From assembly GCA_937918905.1 (NCBI GenBank), contig CAKZSH010000307.1:1-37690 (forward strand): DNA of 37,690 nucleotides, in the 5' to 3' direction. The stretch comes from an uncultured Saprospiraceae bacterium (lineage in GTDB: Bacteria > Bacteroidota > Bacteroidia > Chitinophagales > Saprospiraceae). Both the position numbers and the translations under genes were made by a program. This document shows, one piece after another, positions 25,477 to 33,431 of the stretch (its first letter is position 1; the number at the start of each line of letters is the position of its first letter). Under the pieces are notes generated by a model. The model ran no database searches and was not told where the DNA came from. It worked only from the letters and a program-made list of their open reading frames with translations.

Positions 25477-26796
25477 TTAGTTCGGGTCAAGCTCACTCTT
25501 CGTCTCAAATCTCATCTTCAAGGAAGTAATCCCATTCGACCAAGACTCGGGAGAAAGATGATTCTCACGATGAATCAAATTTGATGCTCTGTATTTTTCA
25601 ACAGTTGTTCGGTAACCCGCATCCACCATTGCTTCAAGTGCAGTAAAAGCATTCAACAATTCGTCGTACAATTTCGCAGCTCGATTGCGCTGAGTGACTA
25701 AGCTTTCTTTTTCTTGACGAATAGAACTCTTATCCAATATCGCTTTCTTCTCTTTGAGGTACGTATCATTCTGCTCCTTCAGGGTAGCATTATGCTTTGT
25801 CTTCATTGCTCTTAATCTGTTCTCAGTTTTCAAATGCTTTTTGTCATAAGCCTTTTTCTCCTTCAAGAATTTAGCATGAGCATGCTCTAGCTCATAGCTT
25901 TCATCATGTCGAAAATAAGCCGCCAAAACTCCGATGACAAAGAGTATTAAATTCAAACAAGTAAAAATTACAATATTCAAATAGCTTGACTCTTCACCGA
26001 TATTCTCCGCCAAAACATACGCTCTAAAAATGCTTACTCCAAAATTGAAAATCATAAATAACAATATACACACGATACTGAACCAAAGAAACTCTCGCTT
26101 CTCTTCTCGCTGTTTAATGAACACACCACTAAAATGTGCCAATACAGGAATCGCTATCGCTAACGAACTTGCCATGATGATGGTGATGAAAAATGCCTCT
26201 CCAAATTTTTGGAAAATTTGCATATTCAACGGCACCTCTGCCAAGCCAATTCCTATCAAAAGCAAGACATACAGAAATGCAGATTTGAAATGAATAATGG
26301 GCGTTAATCTTCCCGTGCGATCTTGCGCATTTTCCAATTCAGTTTTAGCAATTGTATAATTGTGTTTAACCACATTATCATAATTTTCTACTTCTGCTAC
26401 TTTGATGTCAAAGTCTTTTTGGAGAAATTTCTCATCTTCCACTCGCTTCTTTTCCAACAACAAAGATTCTTTTTCCAATAATTCTTTTTCACTTGCTTTT
26501 AAGTTCTCGAGTTTCTCTATTTGAGTTTGATACTCCAAATGTGGGCCATCGAGATATGGTTTTCCTTTTTTCCAAAGTTCTGCAATGAGTTTTTGATACT
26601 CATGTCGAAGCATCCCTTCGTGAGGACTCAATTGCGAGTCTTCTTCTCTCGGAAGATTGAGTGTACCATCTTGTGTCCCCAATTCTTCCGCCTGCTTGAG
26701 CATTCTTTGGTGATGCTCATCTACCTTGGTTTTCTGTTGAGTAATTAGCCCAAGTACAGAATCCATGATTGCGTCAAAATTTAATTTTCCGTCCAT
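25477..26796 (-). CDS. Four-helix membrane protein with long cytoplasmic coiled coils
   Basis: 439 aa, no family recognised. Residues 1-~165 are a charged, largely helical region (EKLENLKASEKELLEKESLLLEKKRVEDEK). Four membrane spans follow between ~170 and ~300: FLYVLLLIGIGLAEVPL, FFITIIMASSLAIAIPVLAHF, FLWFSIVCILLFMIFNFGV and VIFTCLNLILFVIGVLAAY. A second coiled coil occupies ~305-400. Both coiled coils should be on the same side, probably cytoplasmic, with an even number of spans between them. The layout resembles membrane scaffolds or mechanosensitive-type proteins but carries no diagnostic motif. The neighbouring 238-aa lipoprotein downstream may be a partner. Confidence 0.75.
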   Translation of the reverse strand: MDGKLNFDAIMDSVLGLITQQKTKVDEHHQRMLKQAEELGTQDGTLNLPREEDSQLSPHEGMLRHEYQKLIAELWKKGKPYLDGPHLEYQTQIEKLENLKASEKELLEKESLLLEKKRVEDEKFLQKDFDIKVAEVENYDNVVKHNYTIAKTELENAQDRTGRLTPIIHFKSAFLYVLLLIGIGLAEVPLNMQIFQKFGEAFFITIIMASSLAIAIPVLAHFSGVFIKQREEKREFLWFSIVCILLFMIFNFGVSIFRAYVLAENIGEESSYLNIVIFTCLNLILFVIGVLAAYFRHDESYELEHAHAKFLKEKKAYDKKHLKTENRLRAMKTKHNATLKEQNDTYLKEKKAILDKSSIRQEKESLVTQRNRAAKLYDELLNAFTALEAMVDAGYRTTVEKYRASNLIHRENHLSPESWSNGITSLKMRFETKSELDPN

Positions 26797-26877
26797 AACT
26801 GAATATTTAAGTTTGAGTCTTTTTTCCTCAAACTGATTAAAAAATAGTTTTTATAGCTTATTAAAAATTTCTGTTTC

Positions 26878-26902
26878 GTAACCACCAAATTCATTTGGTA
26901 GG
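26878..26902. repeat. Single arm of the GTAACCGCCAAAT word family
   Basis: It reads GTAACCACCAAATTCATTTGG..., differing from the two arms at 32903-32987 at only a few positions. Here it stands alone, without a facing partner, although its core CCAAATTCATTTGG is self-complementary. Confidence 0.75.
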
Positions 26903-26964
26903 TTGTTTTTTACCTACATTCAATACTGTCTAACTTGTATTTTTTAATACATAATACTCCACCT

Positions 26965-26992
26965 CAAGGCGTATCCAAACTGATACGCCTTG
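26965..26992. repeat. 11-bp perfect inverted repeat
   Basis: CAAGGCGTATC and GATACGCCTTG flank the 6-base spacer CAAACT. No T-run follows on either strand, and it lies between divergent genes, so an operator or another small palindrome is more likely than a terminator. Confidence 0.75.
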
Positions 26993-27420
26993 TTGAATCT
27001 TACCCAACTTGTTTGTAGTGAATGTGAAAATTATAGCTTTACATTCTTGGATTTGAAGCATCAAATCCCATGTCTAAAAAAATAAAATAGCTTTACATTT
27101 TTGTTTTTAAACCATTGAAAATCAACAAATTAAAAACACTGTTATTATTTATATGAAATTTTAAATCAACCAAATCTTACAAACTCAATTTTATCAACTT
27201 GGTAAATATATTGTTTTCTTATACCACAATGTTAAGGTTTTTAACACTTCAAATCCTCTTTCTTCGATATGTCAGGATGGAATCTCGACGAATGTAAAAT
27301 TTTAACCATTAGACATTTTTCAAAATAATTCATATATTAATAGCCATTTTAAACAAACATTATTTCAACTCCTTTTACATTACCCTTTAGGGGCTAGGGG
27401 TTAAACAAACATACTTCATC

Positions 27421-28179
27421 ATGAAAACACCAATTGCCCGCTTGGAGCAGCAATTTGGCTTGTGGCGTTCGCAAGCACTTCAACTTTGGAATCCTTTCCA
27501 ACGTCGAAAGTTGATTCGATTTTACCAACAATTCATTCCCGAAAATTCTTTATGCTTTGATATTGGAGCTCACCTCGGTAATCGTATTGATGCATGGCTA
27601 GCATTGAACACACATATTATAGCACTCGATCCGCAACCACTTTGTTATCAATATTTAGAAAAACATTTTGGGAAAAAACCGAATGTTACCGTTTTGCCTC
27701 AAGCTGCTGGAAAGGAAGTTGGCAAAATGGATATGCATGTGAGCCACCTCTACCCTACGGTAAGTACTATGTCTGGAAAAAAATGGAGAAAGGCTCTCAA
27801 CGATGCTTCCAATGCCACCGTCACTTGGGATGAAACTGTTGAAGTCGATGTTACTACTTTAGATGAATTGATTACTCAATTTGGAATTCCTAACTTTTGT
27901 AAAATAGATGTGGAAGGATTTGAACCAAAAGTACTAAAAGGTTTGTCAAAAGAAATTCCTACACTTTCTTTTGAGTTTTTATCGACCATGCAAAAGAAAC
28001 GAATCGATTGTATCCAACATTTACAATCCATTGGAAATTATGAATACAATTGGTCGGAAGGAGATTCTTATGAATTGGAATTAGAAAAATGGGTAAATGC
28101 AGATGTATTGTTAGAAAGTATTCGAAGATATGGAAATCATCTTTTCTCTGGAGATATTTATGTTAGAACTTTGAACTGA
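27421..28179 (+). CDS. FkbM family SAM-dependent methyltransferase
   Basis: 252 aa. Rossmann-type methyltransferase core: motif I CFDIGAHLGNRI (SAM-binding glycines), motif II acidic strand end IIALDPQPLCYQYL, and the FkbM signature FCKIDVEGFEPKVLKGL with the Asp and Glu expected near the active site, then LSFEFLS. Members O-methylate sugars, polyketides or other small molecules; in bacteria many act on surface glycans. The substrate cannot be told here. The last 13 bases of the gene are part of the left arm of a 38-bp inverted repeat, so the final residues RTLN are encoded by the repeat. No operon partner. Confidence 0.9.
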   Translation: MKTPIARLEQQFGLWRSQALQLWNPFQRRKLIRFYQQFIPENSLCFDIGAHLGNRIDAWLALNTHIIALDPQPLCYQYLEKHFGKKPNVTVLPQAAGKEVGKMDMHVSHLYPTVSTMSGKKWRKALNDASNATVTWDETVEVDVTTLDELITQFGIPNFCKIDVEGFEPKVLKGLSKEIPTLSFEFLSTMQKKRIDCIQHLQSIGNYEYNWSEGDSYELELEKWVNADVLLESIRRYGNHLFSGDIYVRTLN

Positions 28180-28261
28180 TAACGGTGAACTGTGAATCAA
28201 TAATATTGAAGGTACTTCTCACAATTATTGGTTCACAGTTCAACGTTATCAGTTCAAAGTT
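28167..28261. repeat. 38-bp inverted repeat overlapping two convergent stop codons
   Basis: Bases 28167-28204 pair with 28224-28261 at 36 of 38 positions around a 19-base loop. The left arm covers the last four codons and stop of the FkbM gene; the right arm reaches into the stop codon of the facing YciO-type gene. The word is repetitive in itself (TGAACTG, GTGAACTGTGAA). Confidence 0.93.
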
Positions 28262-28871
28262 AAACTAGCACTCCTTTCCCTTCACGAATTATCTCAACCT
28301 CCCCATCACTACAATCCACTATCGTCGAAGGCTCATCACTTCCCATTCCACCATCAATTACAATATCTACTAAATTTTGAAAGTCATCATAAATCAAAGA
28401 AGGATGAACAGGAAAGTCATCATCTGCATCATCATTCTTTAGAGAAATAGATAAAATAGGTCTACCCAATTCCTCTAAAATCGTTAATGCAATTGGATTG
28501 TTAGGAACTCGTACTCCTATCGTTTTTCTTTTGTTTTTAAAATGACGTGGAACTTCTTTATTCGCTTTAAAGATAAAAGTAAATGGGCCAGGTAAATTAT
28601 TTTTCAACAACTTAAACAGTTGATTATCAATTTGATATACATATTGAGAAAGTTGTTTGATGTCTTTACAAATAAAAGTGAGGTTGGCTTTTTCAGGATT
28701 GATTTTTTTGATTTTGCAGATACGCCCAACTGCTTTTTGATTTAAAATATCACATCCTAACCCATATACAGAATCGGTAGGATAAACAATGATTCCTCCT
28801 TTTTCAAGAGTGGTGATAACTTGTTTTATTTTTCGTGTATCGGGATTGTCTGGATGGATTTCGAGTAGCAT
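28260..28871 (-). CDS. YciO-type threonylcarbamoyl-AMP synthase family protein
   Basis: 203 aa. YrdC/Sua5 fold: KGGIIVYPTDSVYGLGCDI is the family signature near the N-terminus, then RICKIKKI, TFICKDIKQLSQY, PGPFTFIFKANKEVPRHF, and TIGVRVPNNPIAL. The pattern and the length match the YciO branch (a paralogue of TsaC, ~200 aa without the extra Sua5 domain). TsaC/Sua5 make threonylcarbamoyl-adenylate from threonine, bicarbonate and ATP for the t6A base at position 37 of ANN-decoding tRNAs; YciO members share the fold and may have reduced activity. Whether this is the organism's main t6A enzyme depends on what else the genome carries. Confidence 0.9.
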   Translation of the reverse strand: MLLEIHPDNPDTRKIKQVITTLEKGGIIVYPTDSVYGLGCDILNQKAVGRICKIKKINPEKANLTFICKDIKQLSQYVYQIDNQLFKLLKNNLPGPFTFIFKANKEVPRHFKNKRKTIGVRVPNNPIALTILEELGRPILSISLKNDDADDDFPVHPSLIYDDFQNLVDIVIDGGMGSDEPSTIVDCSDGEVEIIREGKGVLV

Positions 28872-28918
28872 GGTTTTCGTTTTTTTCTCGAATATACGAA
28901 TTTTTGTCGCAGACTTAC

Positions 28919-29030
28919 GTAGCTGTGGGTTTTAACCCGCAGTAAAAAAATCAATCTTCTATTTCACAATTCATCTTTTATTTGTCAAATACTGTACTTT
29001 CTTTTACTGCGGGTTAAAACCCGCAGCTAC
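28919..29030. repeat. 29-bp inverted repeat of a self-palindromic word
   Basis: Bases 28919-28947 and 29002-29030 pair with one mismatch. Each arm is itself a hairpin (CTGCGGGTT/AACCCGCAG), so the locus can form two small hairpins or one large stem. The T/A polarity again gives no terminal U-tract. The minus-strand terminator of pckA abuts it directly. Confidence 0.92.
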
Positions 29031-29072
29031 AAAAAATGCGAACAAAGTGCATAACACTCCATTCGCATTTTA
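29031..29072 (-). terminator. pckA: Intrinsic terminator of pckA
   Basis: On the minus strand AAAATGCGAA pairs with TTCGCATTTT, with an inner GAGTG/CACTT stem, and is followed by a short T-run. It starts 25 bases after the pckA stop. Confidence 0.82.
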
Positions 29073-29096
29073 ATATATATTCTTTTGAGAAATCTT

Positions 29097-30668
29097 CTAC
29101 ACCGTCACAGGCCCAGCGCTTACAATTTCCTTCGATGCTTTATCAGAATATTTTTTGAAATTCTCAGCAAATAAATTTGCTAAGTTATTCGCAGTTTTAT
29201 CATATTCCTCTTCGTTTCTCCAAGTGTCTCTTGGATTCAATACCGCATTAGGAACATCAGGACAAGACTTAGGCATAGACAATCCAAATACAGGATGCGT
29301 ATGATAATCTACTTTATTTAACTGACCAGTCAATGCAGCTTTAATCATCGCACGAGTGTAAGATAATTCCATTCGACTACCTTGACCGTAACCACCACCA
29401 GTCCAACCAGTATTGATTAACCATACATTGATTGTTCCATCACCAGTACGGCTTCCTTTTTTAACCTTTTCTCCTAACATCTCCGCGTACTGCGTAGGAT
29501 GCAATGGTAAAAATGGTGCACCAAAACATGCAGAGAAAGTTGCCAATGGTTCAACAATACCTTCCTCAGTTCCCGCAATCTTTGCAGTATAACCACTAAT
29601 AAAATGATACATCGCTTGCTCAGGAGTCAACTTGCTGATCGGAGGCAGTACTCCAAATGCATCACAAGTCAAAAAGAAAATATTTTCAGGTAAGTCTCCT
29701 CTCGATTTAAACATGATATTATCAATATGATAAATCGGATAACTTACTCGTGTATTTTGAGTGATTTTTACATCTTCATAATCAACAGTACAACCATCTT
29801 CTTTAAATCCTACATTTTCCAATAAAGCTCCAAATTTGATTGCTTTATATATTTGAGGTTCTTTGGTTGGAGAAAGGTCAATTGTTTTTGCATAGCATCC
29901 TCCTTCAAAATTGAAAACACTTTCCTTTGACCAACCATGCTCATCATCACCAATCAATCTTCTTTCAGGATCATTTGATAAAGTTGTTTTTCCAGTTCCA
30001 GACAAACCGAAAAATAAAGCGGTATCACCTGTGCTTCCTGTATTTGCAGAACAATGCATAGGTAAAACACCTTGCTCAGTTGGAAGGATAAAATTTAATA
30101 CAGAGAAAATACCTTTTTTGATTTCACCAGTATAGGCAGTACCTCCAATGATAATTTTCTTTTTAGTAAAGTTGATTATTGCAAAATTATCTTGACGTGT
30201 CTTGTGTTCTTTTGGATCAGCTTTGACACTTGGAAAAGCAAATACTTCCCAGTCTGGTTCAAACGTTTCCAAGTCTTTTTCAGTAGGTCGTAAAAACATA
30301 TTATAGGCAAATAAATTTTGCCAAGGAAATTCGCAATGTACTCTTACATTCAATCGATAGTTTGGATTCGCACATGCAAATGCATCACGTACATAAATCT
30401 CTTCTCTTGAATCTTTGTACTTCATCATTTTTTTGTACAAGTCATCAAATGAAGATGCTGCGATTGGGATATTGATATCTCCCCAATCGACAGTTGATGC
30501 AGTAATATCGTCTTCTACGATGTAACGATCTTTTGGCGAACGCCCAGTAAATTTTCCTGTGTAAACAACTAAGGCTCCTGAGCTACTCAATTTCCCTTGG
30601 CCAAGGGTAATTGTTTTTTCAACTAAAGCCGCAGGCTGAAGGTTGTGTTTTTGATTTGAAGATTTCAT
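29097..30668 (-). CDS. pckA: Phosphoenolpyruvate carboxykinase (ATP)
   Basis: 523 aa, the usual length. Catalyses oxaloacetate + ATP to PEP + ADP + CO2, the first committed step of gluconeogenesis from TCA-cycle carbon. Seen: substrate-binding FTGRSPKDRYIVED near the N-terminus; IIGGTAYTGEIKKGIF; kinase-1a P-loop GLSGTGKTTLS; metal/phosphate segment LIGDDEHGW; and C-terminal adenine-binding TGWTGGGYG with SRMELSYTRAM. All catalytic elements appear intact. ATP-type follows from the P-loop context and size. The 5' leader is unusually structured (separate entry). It has a good terminator and appears monocistronic. Confidence 0.97.
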   Translation of the reverse strand: MKSSNQKHNLQPAALVEKTITLGQGKLSSSGALVVYTGKFTGRSPKDRYIVEDDITASTVDWGDINIPIAASSFDDLYKKMMKYKDSREEIYVRDAFACANPNYRLNVRVHCEFPWQNLFAYNMFLRPTEKDLETFEPDWEVFAFPSVKADPKEHKTRQDNFAIINFTKKKIIIGGTAYTGEIKKGIFSVLNFILPTEQGVLPMHCSANTGSTGDTALFFGLSGTGKTTLSNDPERRLIGDDEHGWSKESVFNFEGGCYAKTIDLSPTKEPQIYKAIKFGALLENVGFKEDGCTVDYEDVKITQNTRVSYPIYHIDNIMFKSRGDLPENIFFLTCDAFGVLPPISKLTPEQAMYHFISGYTAKIAGTEEGIVEPLATFSACFGAPFLPLHPTQYAEMLGEKVKKGSRTGDGTINVWLINTGWTGGGYGQGSRMELSYTRAMIKAALTGQLNKVDYHTHPVFGLSMPKSCPDVPNAVLNPRDTWRNEEEYDKTANNLANLFAENFKKYSDKASKEIVSAGPVTV

Positions 30669-30720
30669 AATTAAATTCTCGGGTTAAATTAAATAGTTAT
30701 GGTAGATAAATATTTTAGTT

Positions 30721-30866
30721 ACCTCAATGGTACTTTTACGTAAAAAGACGGATAAAAGTTAAACCAATTGAGGTCTGTTTTAAATAAAATAAATTTTTGT
30801 AAAATGTAAAAAGGCCATCAGGTCGAAACTACCAAAAACACAAAAGCCTGAAAGTCAGGCATTTAG
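30721..30866 (-). promoter_or_regulatory. Structured 5' leader of pckA with possible alternative pairing
   Basis: On the minus strand, going toward pckA: a 6-bp hairpin GCCTGA-CTT-TCAGGC (30861-30847) followed by TTTTGTGTTTTT, like an intrinsic terminator; then ACCTGATGGCC whose CCTGA could pair instead with TCAGG of the first hairpin, an antiterminator-like option; then a stem ACCTCAATtGG / CCATTGAGGT (30774-30764 with 30730-30721) enclosing a second ACTTTTA/TAAAAGT pairing. No known riboswitch class is recognised. Confidence 0.4.
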
Positions 30867-30935
30867 GAAGGTTTTAAATAAAATTCGTTGATGACTTTTG
30901 TCCTATAAAGTTTTGTCTTGCGGTTAAATAGTATG

Positions 30936-30963
30936 CAAATTTAAGAGAAATAAATGGAAACAA
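30936..30963 (-). promoter_or_regulatory. Candidate pckA promoter
   Basis: Minus strand TAAATTTG at 30943-30936, with TTG at 30963-30961 (17-base spacer) or 30968-30966 (22-base spacer). The -7 element fits the Bacteroidota consensus; the spacing is off from 19. If used, the leader would be about 260 nt and include the hairpins described above. Confidence 0.4.
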
Positions 30964-31168
30964 TGCAACTTTAACAAAGGTGTTTTAGAACCTACGGTTA
31001 GTGGATGTAGTGTATAGGATGTTTGATTTTTTTAATGGTAACATGAATTTAATTTTAAGTGATATTTTTTGATTTTTGATTTAAATTGATCGACCAATTC
31101 TCAATACATTCAGCATTCCTCATTCTATTTTTTTTACATTTGTATCCATCTAAACTAATTATTTTGAA

Positions 31169-31801
31169 ATGAATATAAATAGAACAATCGATCACATTGT
31201 ATATGCTGTACATGACTTGGAACAAGGTATGCAACAAATTGAAAAACTTTTAGGAATTGCTCCTATCTTTGGAGGGTACCACACCAATCAAGGCACCAAA
31301 AATGCAGTACTCAATTTAGGCAACCAATGCTACCTTGAAATCATAACCATAGACCATGAAAATAAAAACATCTCTGCCCCACGATGGATGGGAGTTGATT
31401 TTTTAACTTCTTCGCAGATCACTCGATGGTCTTTAAAATCAAAATATCTTTCCCGTGATAGTATTGTTATAAAAAATTATAATAATTCAATGGGAACCAT
31501 TCATGGAGGGCAACGCAAAATGAGTGATGGTAATTTATTGACTTGGGAAATGATTTTACCGCTTGCTGAACCTGAAGTGGAAGTTGTTCCATTTATGACC
31601 GATTGGCAAAATTCAGAAGTACATCCTACTGAAAGTTTGGAGGAAAAATGTCAACTGTTGGAATTAAATGTTTTCCATCCGACACCTGAATTGATTCAAC
31701 CTGTTTTTGATGAACTTGATATTCATTTAAATATTTCTAAAAGCGAAATACCATCTATAAAAATAAAAGTTCAATGTCCAAATGGGATTATTGAAATTTA
31801 G
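31169..31801 (+). CDS. Glyoxalase-like VOC superfamily protein
   Basis: 210 aa. The N-terminus NRTIDHIVYAVHDLEQGMQQIEKLLGI is the first beta-alpha-beta of a vicinal-oxygen-chelate fold with the metal-ligand His in DHIVYAV; LGNQCYLEIITID is the strand bearing the usual Glu ligand. It matches the Glyoxalase_3-type (single-protein, ~200 aa) subgroup. VOC members include glyoxalases, extradiol dioxygenases and antibiotic-resistance proteins, so no reaction can be assigned. The C-terminal half is more diverged. A TACATTTG at 31135-31142 is a fair -7 promoter element 27 bases before the start, though no good TTG lies upstream of it. Apparently monocistronic. Confidence 0.85.
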   Translation: MNINRTIDHIVYAVHDLEQGMQQIEKLLGIAPIFGGYHTNQGTKNAVLNLGNQCYLEIITIDHENKNISAPRWMGVDFLTSSQITRWSLKSKYLSRDSIVIKNYNNSMGTIHGGQRKMSDGNLLTWEMILPLAEPEVEVVPFMTDWQNSEVHPTESLEEKCQLLELNVFHPTPELIQPVFDELDIHLNISKSEIPSIKIKVQCPNGIIEI

Positions 31802-32114
31802 GTTATTAAGTTATTAACTGATGTTATGCAAAAAAGATTACGCACGAAATATTTTGAATTTTTCAACGCTGAGACGCTGAGACACAGAGTTTGTCGAATA
31901 CTTTATTGAGCGCGCAGAGGATTTTTATTAAAATAAAAATGAAAAAATACTCTGCGACATCCAATAAGTTATTCGACAAACTCTGTGTCTCAGCACCTCT
32001 GAGTTCAATAATCAATATATTTTCGAAACCAGATTAATATCTTTTTTGCGTAACATCAGTTATTAAGTTATTAGAAACGCGATTAATTACTGTATTCGAA
32101 ATAACTCAATAACC
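31801..32114. repeat. Split palindrome: AATAACTCAATAACC family hairpin carrying an inserted element
   Basis: Without the insert, 31801-31816 would join 32074-32114 to form a short hairpin (GGTTATTAAGTTATT facing AATAACTCAATAACC). The TATTAAGTTATTA at the left insertion edge is repeated at 32061-32073. The 22-base stretch ending at 32114 is identical, inverted, to bases 31-52. Confidence 0.8.
31816..32061. mobile_element. MITE-like 246-bp palindromic element
   Basis: Terminal inverted repeats of about 23 bases with one mismatch (AACTGATGTTATGCAAAAAA at the left; the right end differs at one base). The flanks carry an 11-13-base direct repeat (TATTAAGTTATTA) consistent with target duplication. 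Inside is a perfect 25-bp inverted repeat (31876-31900 with 31970-31994, containing GAGACACAGAGTTTGTCG). No open frame; any mobility would need a transposase in trans. An origin by template-switch duplication rather than transposition is possible. Confidence 0.65.
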
Positions 32115-32145
32115 AATTTAAAAAAAGAACTAAAAAAAATACAAT

Positions 32146-32901
32146 ATGAAATATCTTTCCACATTATGCATTTTTGCAATTACATTGTTTTTTTCTTGTA
32201 CCTCTCTTGAATCTGCATCTAGCCCTAAATCTAAAGCGGATAAAATTTTAGCCAAAACCATCAAAGTTCATGGAGGTAAAAAATATGATAAGGCTCATTA
32301 TGAATTTGTATTTAGGAAAAAGAAATACACTTTTAAAAATGAAGGGCAAAAATATGAGTACACTTCAACTTCAACCAAAGAAGGGCAAACGATCGTTGAT
32401 ATTCTAAATAATGATGGAATAACACGAACGGTTAATGGGAATGCTATTTCTCTTTCAGAAAAACAAATCAGAGGTTACACCGGGAGTTTGAACTCTGTAA
32501 TTTATTTTGCGACGCTACCCCATAAATTATTAGACCCTGCTGTAAATAAAACTTTTAAAGGCATAACAAATATAAAAGGACAAGTCTATAGTGTTTTACA
32601 TATTTATTTTAATGAAGAAAATGGAGGTGTAGATCATGATGATAATTTTTATTATTGGATCAACGCTAAAACGAATCGCATTGATTATCTCGCTTATGAT
32701 TATAAAGTCAACAATGGTGGCGTTAGATTTCGAAGTGCTTACAACCCTAGAATTGTAGATGGAATTTTATTTCAAGATTATGTGAATTATAAAGCTCCCG
32801 TGGGCACTCCTTTAAAAGACCTTCCCGCTCTTTTTGAAAAAGAAGAATTAAAGAAACTATCTGTAATTGAAACGGAAAACATTGTAAATTTGGGAAAATA
32901 A
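32146..32901 (+). CDS. DUF6503-type lipoprotein
   Basis: 251 aa. Signal peptide with lipobox (TLFFSC-TSL). The mature start SKADKILAKTIKVHGGKKYDKAHYEFVFRKKKYTF, the long beta-rich middle with INAKTNRIDYLAYDYKVNNGGVRF, and the ending YKAPVGTPLKDLPALFEKEEL fit the DUF6503 family common in Bacteroidota. The fold resembles LolA/outer-membrane lipoprotein carriers, with alternating strands around a cavity, but no function is established. Expected location is the periplasmic face of the inner or outer membrane. It starts 31 bases after the split palindrome and its stop lies directly before another word palindrome. Confidence 0.82.
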   Translation: MKYLSTLCIFAITLFFSCTSLESASSPKSKADKILAKTIKVHGGKKYDKAHYEFVFRKKKYTFKNEGQKYEYTSTSTKEGQTIVDILNNDGITRTVNGNAISLSEKQIRGYTGSLNSVIYFATLPHKLLDPAVNKTFKGITNIKGQVYSVLHIYFNEENGGVDHDDNFYYWINAKTNRIDYLAYDYKVNNGGVRFRSAYNPRIVDGILFQDYVNYKAPVGTPLKDLPALFEKEELKKLSVIETENIVNLGK

Positions 32902-32902
32902 A

Positions 32903-32987
32903 GTAACCGCCAAATTTATTTGGCTGGCTGTATAAGTTTTTGATTATCAATATTTTACACAACCTGCCAAATGAATTTGGCGGTTAC
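32903..32987. repeat. 25-bp inverted repeat, GTAACCGCCAAAT family
   Basis: Bases 32903-32927 pair with 32963-32987 with two mismatches. Each arm contains the self-complementary core CCAAATTCATTTGG or a variant. A third, unpaired copy lies at 26878-26902. The left arm begins one base after the DUF6503 stop. Confidence 0.88.
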
Positions 32988-33001
32988 AAAAACCCACTAC
33001 A

Positions 33002-33347
33002 ATGGCACTTAAACAAATCCTAATTCTTTCCTTTTTGTTTTTTAATTTCCAAACCTTTTGTCAAACCATTGATCTAGAAAACATCAATGAAATCAACTTT
33101 AAAACAAAACGAAGATTATGTTGATTTTCAAGATGATTTGATTCACTATATTGATTGGTTAGAGAATAATTCCATAGATCATAAAGATCGTATTAAGGTC
33201 AATGCTCTCTTAATGAAATGGGCGGAAGGTACTGCAAATGTAACCATCAGCATCGAACCTTATCTTTTAAATTATATAAAAAAGAAACTTTTGAAGAAAA
33301 GAAATTCAAATAAACTGGAGCAATGGTTAGCTAAGAAATTGGATTGA
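33002..33347 (+). pseudogene. Probable broken small secreted-protein gene
   Basis: The ATG at 33002 opens a clean signal peptide (MALKQILILSFLFFNFQTFC) that runs out of frame and stops at 33124. The +1 frame carries on from 33087 as an 86-residue segment (EDYVDFQDDLIHYIDWLENNSID ... LLMKWAEGTANVTISIEPYLLN). That segment resembles part of a Bacteroidota secreted family whose signal peptide is directly joined to such a helix (…CI-WLE-TP…, NAF-L-QW--GSP-VTIEL…). A single-base frameshift would join the two. The tail after VTISIEPY looks shortened compared with what I recall of the family. If it is not broken, the annotation is simply an 86-aa unknown protein at 33087-33347. Confidence 0.45.
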
Positions 33348-33348
33348 G

Positions 33349-33427
33349 TTTTTGAAGACATAAGAAACAAGATGTAAGATATAAGACTTTCGACAGTCTT
33401 ACATCTTGTTTCTTATGTCTTCAAAAA
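33349..33427. repeat. Perfect 31-bp inverted repeat, AAGACATAAGA word
   Basis: Bases 33349-33379 and 33397-33427 are exact reverse complements with a 17-base centre, which itself can form AAGACT/AGTCTT. The arms start with T and end with A, giving no U-tract. It fills nearly the whole gap between two convergent genes. Confidence 0.95.
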
Positions 33428-33431
33428 AAAA

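Larger units (their letters stand above)
26797..27420. other. Divergent gap with two repeat elements
   Basis: 624 bases without a supported gene. It holds a single arm of the CCAAATTCATTTGG family (26878-26902) and an inverted repeat at 26965-26992. An ATAGCTTTACATT segment occurs twice as a direct repeat (about 27032 and 27088). Just before the FkbM start, C-rich CCCTTTAGGGG (27384-27394) forms a small palindrome. Confidence 0.55.

Noticed and set aside
33349..33427. Bidirectional intrinsic terminator
   Set aside because: Position between convergent genes fits, but arms begin with T and end with A, so neither strand has a 3' U-tract beyond the stem itself; not called as a terminator.
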